From: Granulosicoccaceae bacterium
GTDB taxonomy: Bacteria; Pseudomonadota; Gammaproteobacteria; Granulosicoccales; Granulosicoccaceae
Direction of reading: 5' to 3'
DNA length: 53,177 bases
Assembly (NCBI GenBank): GCA_020629835.1
Contig: JAHDCO010000012.1
Coordinates: 1 to 53,177, forward strand
The position numbers and the translations under genes are program-made. The notes below the pieces were generated by a model. It saw only the letters and a program-made list of their open reading frames with translations, was not told where the DNA came from and made no database searches. The first letter of the stretch is position 1, and every line of letters begins with the position of its first letter. This document shows, piece after piece, positions 50,409 to 53,177 of this stretch.

Positions 50409-51746
50409 GTGTCTTCTAAAAAAGCGCCCACCAGCGTGTGGCCATTCCAGCGGCGCTCGCTCGAACGTAGCTTGCAAAGCTCGTTGGTTATTAGTTTTCT
50501 CGCGCTGATGTTTGTCTTTTGGTGGGGAGGAACATTGACCTCCAGGCTATTAGCTGAAAGTGCTGTCTACGCACGGTTAGCAAAGGAAGGCCACGCGTTA
50601 TTTCACAGCGCCGCGGTCCTGGTAGATGCACCCAACAGTGTGAATGGATCTCAGCACATCGCACATCACAATCAACCACTGTTAGGGCGTTACTACCGAA
50701 TCGACTCCGCTGAACAGAATGTATTTCTGTCTGCTTCAAGCTCCCAAATCGATTTACCGTCCGGGCCTTTGCAGCCCGGTCAGCAAAAGCGTTTGTCATT
50801 TACCGGCGCGTCTGGTGAACCCTTATTAATGTGGCGTGGTGGCTTCCAAGCCGATGGTGATACGTTCACAGTGACAGTGGCTGAAGATGTCAGCCAAATT
50901 CAGGAGCGTTGGCAAGCCTTTCGGGTGCTGTTTGCGGTGTTGTCTGCGCTCTTACTGGTGGCTCTGGTGTTAGTACAAAGCTTGGTATTGCGTCATTTAC
51001 TGGCGCCAGTGGATGCCTTACGAGAAGACTTAAAGCGAATCGAGCGGGGAGAAATAAAATCGGTTGCTGAAAATGTACCTGCTGAAATCGCACCAATGGT
51101 GCAGGAATTCAATCGTTTATTAGCTCGCTTTGAACAACGCTTGCGTCAATCGCGTAATGCCGCGGGCAATTTAGCGCACGCGCTGAAAGGTCCACTTAAC
51201 TTGTTGATGCGCGGCGGCGAAGGGAGTCAGCACGCAGAGCGAATTGCGCAACTGATTGACAGTGAGTTGAAGCGTGCGCGATTAGCTGGCAGCGGCAGCG
51301 CGACACAGCGTTTGAACCTGTCAGACGAGTTGCCAGCGTTGTGTGGCTTACTGCAGCAGGTGTACGCGGATAAAACGGTGGATATTCGATACAACGTCCC
51401 GGATGACTTCGAATGGCCGCATGATCGCCAAGATATGCTGGAGATGATTGGCAACCTACTTGATAACGCCGTTAAGTGGGCCGAGGGTGTTGTTCTTCTG
51501 ACCGTACGTCGCGTAGACGGGATCCGCCTGGAAGTAGAAGATGATGGGCCGGGCGTGTCAGCTGAAAAGCTAAGGCAGCTTACCTTGCGTGGGGCTCGAT
51601 TTGATGAGTCCGTAGCGGGTCACGGCCTTGGGCTATCGATCGTTAAAGACATAGTCGACAGTTATCAAGGTTCTCTGACGTTTTCTCACTCACAGCGCCT
51701 GGGTGGTTTAAGCGTTACCGTTTTGCTGAACTCGAACGCTTCTTAG
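50409..51746 (+). CDS. Sensor histidine kinase
   Basis: A 445-aa partner of the response regulator, 19 nt downstream. A membrane helix at about 27-45, a periplasmic sensor of about 120 residues and a second helix around 172-195 are followed by HAMP, DHp and ATPase domains. The His box is GNLAHALKGPLNLL (His257), the N box NLLDNAVKW, G1 EVEDDGPGV and G2 GHGLGLSIV. It resembles PhoQ-like kinases. The 3' end overlaps yhbY on the other strand by 32 nt. Confidence 0.9.
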   Translation: MSSKKAPTSVWPFQRRSLERSLQSSLVISFLALMFVFWWGGTLTSRLLAESAVYARLAKEGHALFHSAAVLVDAPNSVNGSQHIAHHNQPLLGRYYRIDSAEQNVFLSASSSQIDLPSGPLQPGQQKRLSFTGASGEPLLMWRGGFQADGDTFTVTVAEDVSQIQERWQAFRVLFAVLSALLLVALVLVQSLVLRHLLAPVDALREDLKRIERGEIKSVAENVPAEIAPMVQEFNRLLARFEQRLRQSRNAAGNLAHALKGPLNLLMRGGEGSQHAERIAQLIDSELKRARLAGSGSATQRLNLSDELPALCGLLQQVYADKTVDIRYNVPDDFEWPHDRQDMLEMIGNLLDNAVKWAEGVVLLTVRRVDGIRLEVEDDGPGVSAEKLRQLTLRGARFDESVAGHGLGLSIVKDIVDSYQGSLTFSHSQRLGGLSVTVLLNSNAS

Positions 51747-52038
51747 CCTTTTTCTTCTGTTCGGGCTTTTGGCGATAGAGTACGGCGATATTGCCTATAC
51801 GCTGAATCACGGTCGAATTTGTGCGAGTTGCAAGATCAGCAATTATCGTATCGCGCGCGTCCCGGTCGCCGATGCCGACTTTAATTTTCAAAAGCTCATG
51901 ATGGTCCAGCGCAATCTCCAATTCAGCGAGTACCGCGTCGGTGACCCCGTGCTGGCCAACGCGTACAACGGGTTTTAAGGCATGGGCTTGTGATTTGAGC
52001 GCTCTAATAGATTGATTGCTCAAGGCAGGATTTGTCAC
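51715..52038 (-). CDS. yhbY: YhbY RNA-binding protein (CRM domain)
   Basis: A 107-aa product with the CRM domain: IRALKSQAHALKPVVRVGQ, GVTDAVLAELEIALDHHELL, KIKVGIGDRD and the GNIAVLYRQ strand. Members associate with pre-50S ribosomes. The C-terminus is a Lys/Arg/Ser tail. It is divergent from rlmE, the order known from E. coli. Confidence 0.92.
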   Translation of the reverse strand: MTNPALSNQSIRALKSQAHALKPVVRVGQHGVTDAVLAELEIALDHHELLKIKVGIGDRDARDTIIADLATRTNSTVIQRIGNIAVLYRQKPEQKKKAKKRSSSAKR

Positions 52039-52095
52039 GTCGGGCTACTACACTATGCGATCGGGACACGCAGTATACGGGCACACCAGAGGGTC

Positions 52096-52716
52096 ATGGC
52101 TGGGAATCGCAGCAAAAGCAGCAATCGTTGGATGAATGAGCACGTCACCGATGCACACGTGCGGCAGGCACAGGCGTCCGGCTATCGTTCGCGCGCTGCC
52201 TTCAAATTGCTGCAGTTGGATGAAAAGGACGATTTGCTCAAACCGGGTACTACGGTGCTGGAGCTGGGTTCGGCCCCGGGAGGGTGGACACAGGTCATTT
52301 CTGAAAAGCTAGGGCATGAAGGGCGCATCGTGGCGTCTGACATTCTGCCCATGGACGGCTTGCCCGGCGTTAACTTCATTCAGGGTGATTTTCATGAGCA
52401 GTCGGTGGCAGACGCTATTGCAGCAGCCGTTGCGCCCGGTGCAGACCTTGTTTTATCGGATATGGCGCCCAATATCAGTGGGGTTGCCGCCACGGATCAG
52501 GCGAAAGTGATGGCGTTGGCGGAATTAGCTGTCGAAATGGCTGTCGATGTGTTGAAACCGAATGGCGCGTATTGCGTAAAACTGTTTCAAGGGGCGGGAT
52601 TCGACGCCTATGTTGCAGATCTTCGTAAACGCTTTGTGTCGGTGAAATTACGAAAACCCCAAGCCTCGCGGGCTCGCAGCCGTGAGGTGTATGTGGTGGC
52701 AAGGAACTTGTTATAG
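52096..52716 (+). CDS. rlmE: 23S rRNA (uridine-2'-O) methyltransferase
   Basis: RlmE/FtsJ methylates U2552 of 23S rRNA. The 206-aa product from ATG 52096 begins MAGNRSKSSNRWMNEHVTD and has the SAM motif LELGSAPGGWTQV, plus VLSDMAPNISGV and the C-terminal KLRKPQASRARSREVYVVA. The frame is open to 52012, but this start has a GAGGG element and gives standard length. ftsH follows, as usual. Confidence 0.95.
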   Translation: MAGNRSKSSNRWMNEHVTDAHVRQAQASGYRSRAAFKLLQLDEKDDLLKPGTTVLELGSAPGGWTQVISEKLGHEGRIVASDILPMDGLPGVNFIQGDFHEQSVADAIAAAVAPGADLVLSDMAPNISGVAATDQAKVMALAELAVEMAVDVLKPNGAYCVKLFQGAGFDAYVADLRKRFVSVKLRKPQASRARSREVYVVARNLL

Positions 52717-52801
52717 TCATTGGGACTCGCGACGAGCCCATATCGCTGCGAAATAACGCGATTCTGGTGCGTGGTTGGCATGCACCTTCGAGAGGTAGAC
52801 C

Positions 52802-53177
52802 TTGAGCGACTTATTTAAGAACGTGCTGTTGTGGGTTGTAATTGCCCTAATTTTAATGACAGTATTCAACAACTTAGGTGGGCAGCGCCAGGCGGCGAAC
52901 ACCATTATGTACTCAGACTTCCTTGAGTCTGTGGAACGGGGTTCTGTCAGCCAGGTTCGTTTTAACGAAGGCGAAATCACCGGTATACGTGACGGCGCGG
53001 CTTTCACCACCATCAGCCCTGAGTCAGATAACAGCGCGTTGATCGGTGAGCTTTCCAAAGCTGGGATCAAGTTTGACAGCGCACCTCCTGAAAATCCCAA
53101 CATGTTGTTCAGCGTTCTGCTCAGCTGGTTCCCGATGATCTTGATCATCGGATTGTGGTTTTTCCTCATGCGGCAAA
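52802..53177 (+). CDS. ftsH: ATP-dependent zinc metalloprotease FtsH, N-terminal part
   Basis: The start of the membrane AAA+ protease that degrades LpxC, sigma-32 and misassembled membrane proteins. Translation opens at TTG 52802 with GAGAGG about 10 nt upstream: SDLFKNVLLWVVIALILMTV forms the first membrane helix, followed by the periplasmic domain (IMYSDFLESVERGSVSQVRF) and the beginning of the second helix (WFPMILIIGLWFFLM) at the right edge. The AAA and protease domains lie outside the window. Adjacency to rlmE confirms it. Confidence 0.93.
   Translation, partial: MSDLFKNVLLWVVIALILMTVFNNLGGQRQAANTIMYSDFLESVERGSVSQVRFNEGEITGIRDGAAFTTISPESDNSALIGELSKAGIKFDSAPPENPNMLFSVLLSWFPMILIIGLWFFLMRQ

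Noticed and set aside
1-53177. CRISPR array
   Set aside because: No regularly spaced repeats of 24-40 bp were seen; the only short tandem repeats are the 9-bp TGGGCCACC copies.

Overview
The window is a stretch of a gammaproteobacterial chromosome, probably from a free-living, possibly marine, aerobe. The evidence is conserved gene order typical of that class: gatA-gatB; hemA-prfA-prmC divergent from a TPR lipoprotein-lolB-ispE-tRNA(Gln)-prs-rplY-pth-ychF block; and yhbY divergent from rlmE-ftsH. A HiPIP electron carrier and a tungsten-type aldehyde oxidoreductase add to the picture. The genus cannot be named from the sequence alone.

Layout. 1-17192 is dense housekeeping sequence: aminoacyl-tRNA amidation (gatAB), redox chaperone (hslO), sulfur-carrier activation (moeB), ACP phosphodiesterase (acpH), the hemA-prfA-prmC-ppx operon on the minus strand, and the lolB/ispE/prs/rplY/pth/ychF block on the plus strand, ending at an elongator tRNA(Met).

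17147-30553 is an integrated mobile element of about 13.4 kb. It is bounded by a perfect 51-bp duplication of the tRNA(Met) 3' end. A tyrosine integrase sits at the far end, and tandem TGGGCCACC repeats next to both ends are candidate integrase arm sites. A long minus-strand gene train runs inward from the integrase, with several 4-nt start/stop overlaps; it holds two HTH proteins, a DUF3631-type ATPase, a TubC-like docking protein and many unknowns. The middle carries decayed ParB-like fragments, small membrane proteins and lipoproteins. The tRNA-proximal end carries a compact three-gene cargo module of unknown function. Next to it is a four-helix membrane protein gene ending in a textbook dnaX-type -1 frameshift signal: an SD-like element, A AAA AAG, a 6-nt spacer and a stem-loop. 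A shift there would fuse the protein to a downstream winged-helix-like domain. The frameshift signal and the cargo module are the most unusual items in the window.

30554-52801 is accessory and lineage-specific chromosome: a REP-like inverted repeat; a divergent lysR/azoreductase pair with a clear operator; a PhyH dioxygenase next to a MIOX/PhnZ-like HD protein, resembling phosphonate-oxidising pairs; a calcium-repeat lipoprotein; a NodB-like deacetylase with an altered metal motif; a pseudo-receiver OmpR-type regulator; an RNase J-like nuclease divergent from a CNNM/CBS transporter; a periplasmic rhodanese; a Tat-exported HiPIP; a coiled-coil membrane protein; a DUF11-like surface protein with a C-terminal sorting-like tail; an aldehyde oxidoreductase operon (four-cluster ferredoxin, W-enzyme, MoaD-like protein); a DUF937 protein; and an OmpR/histidine-kinase pair. 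The window closes with yhbY, rlmE and the start of ftsH (TTG start), which runs off the right edge.
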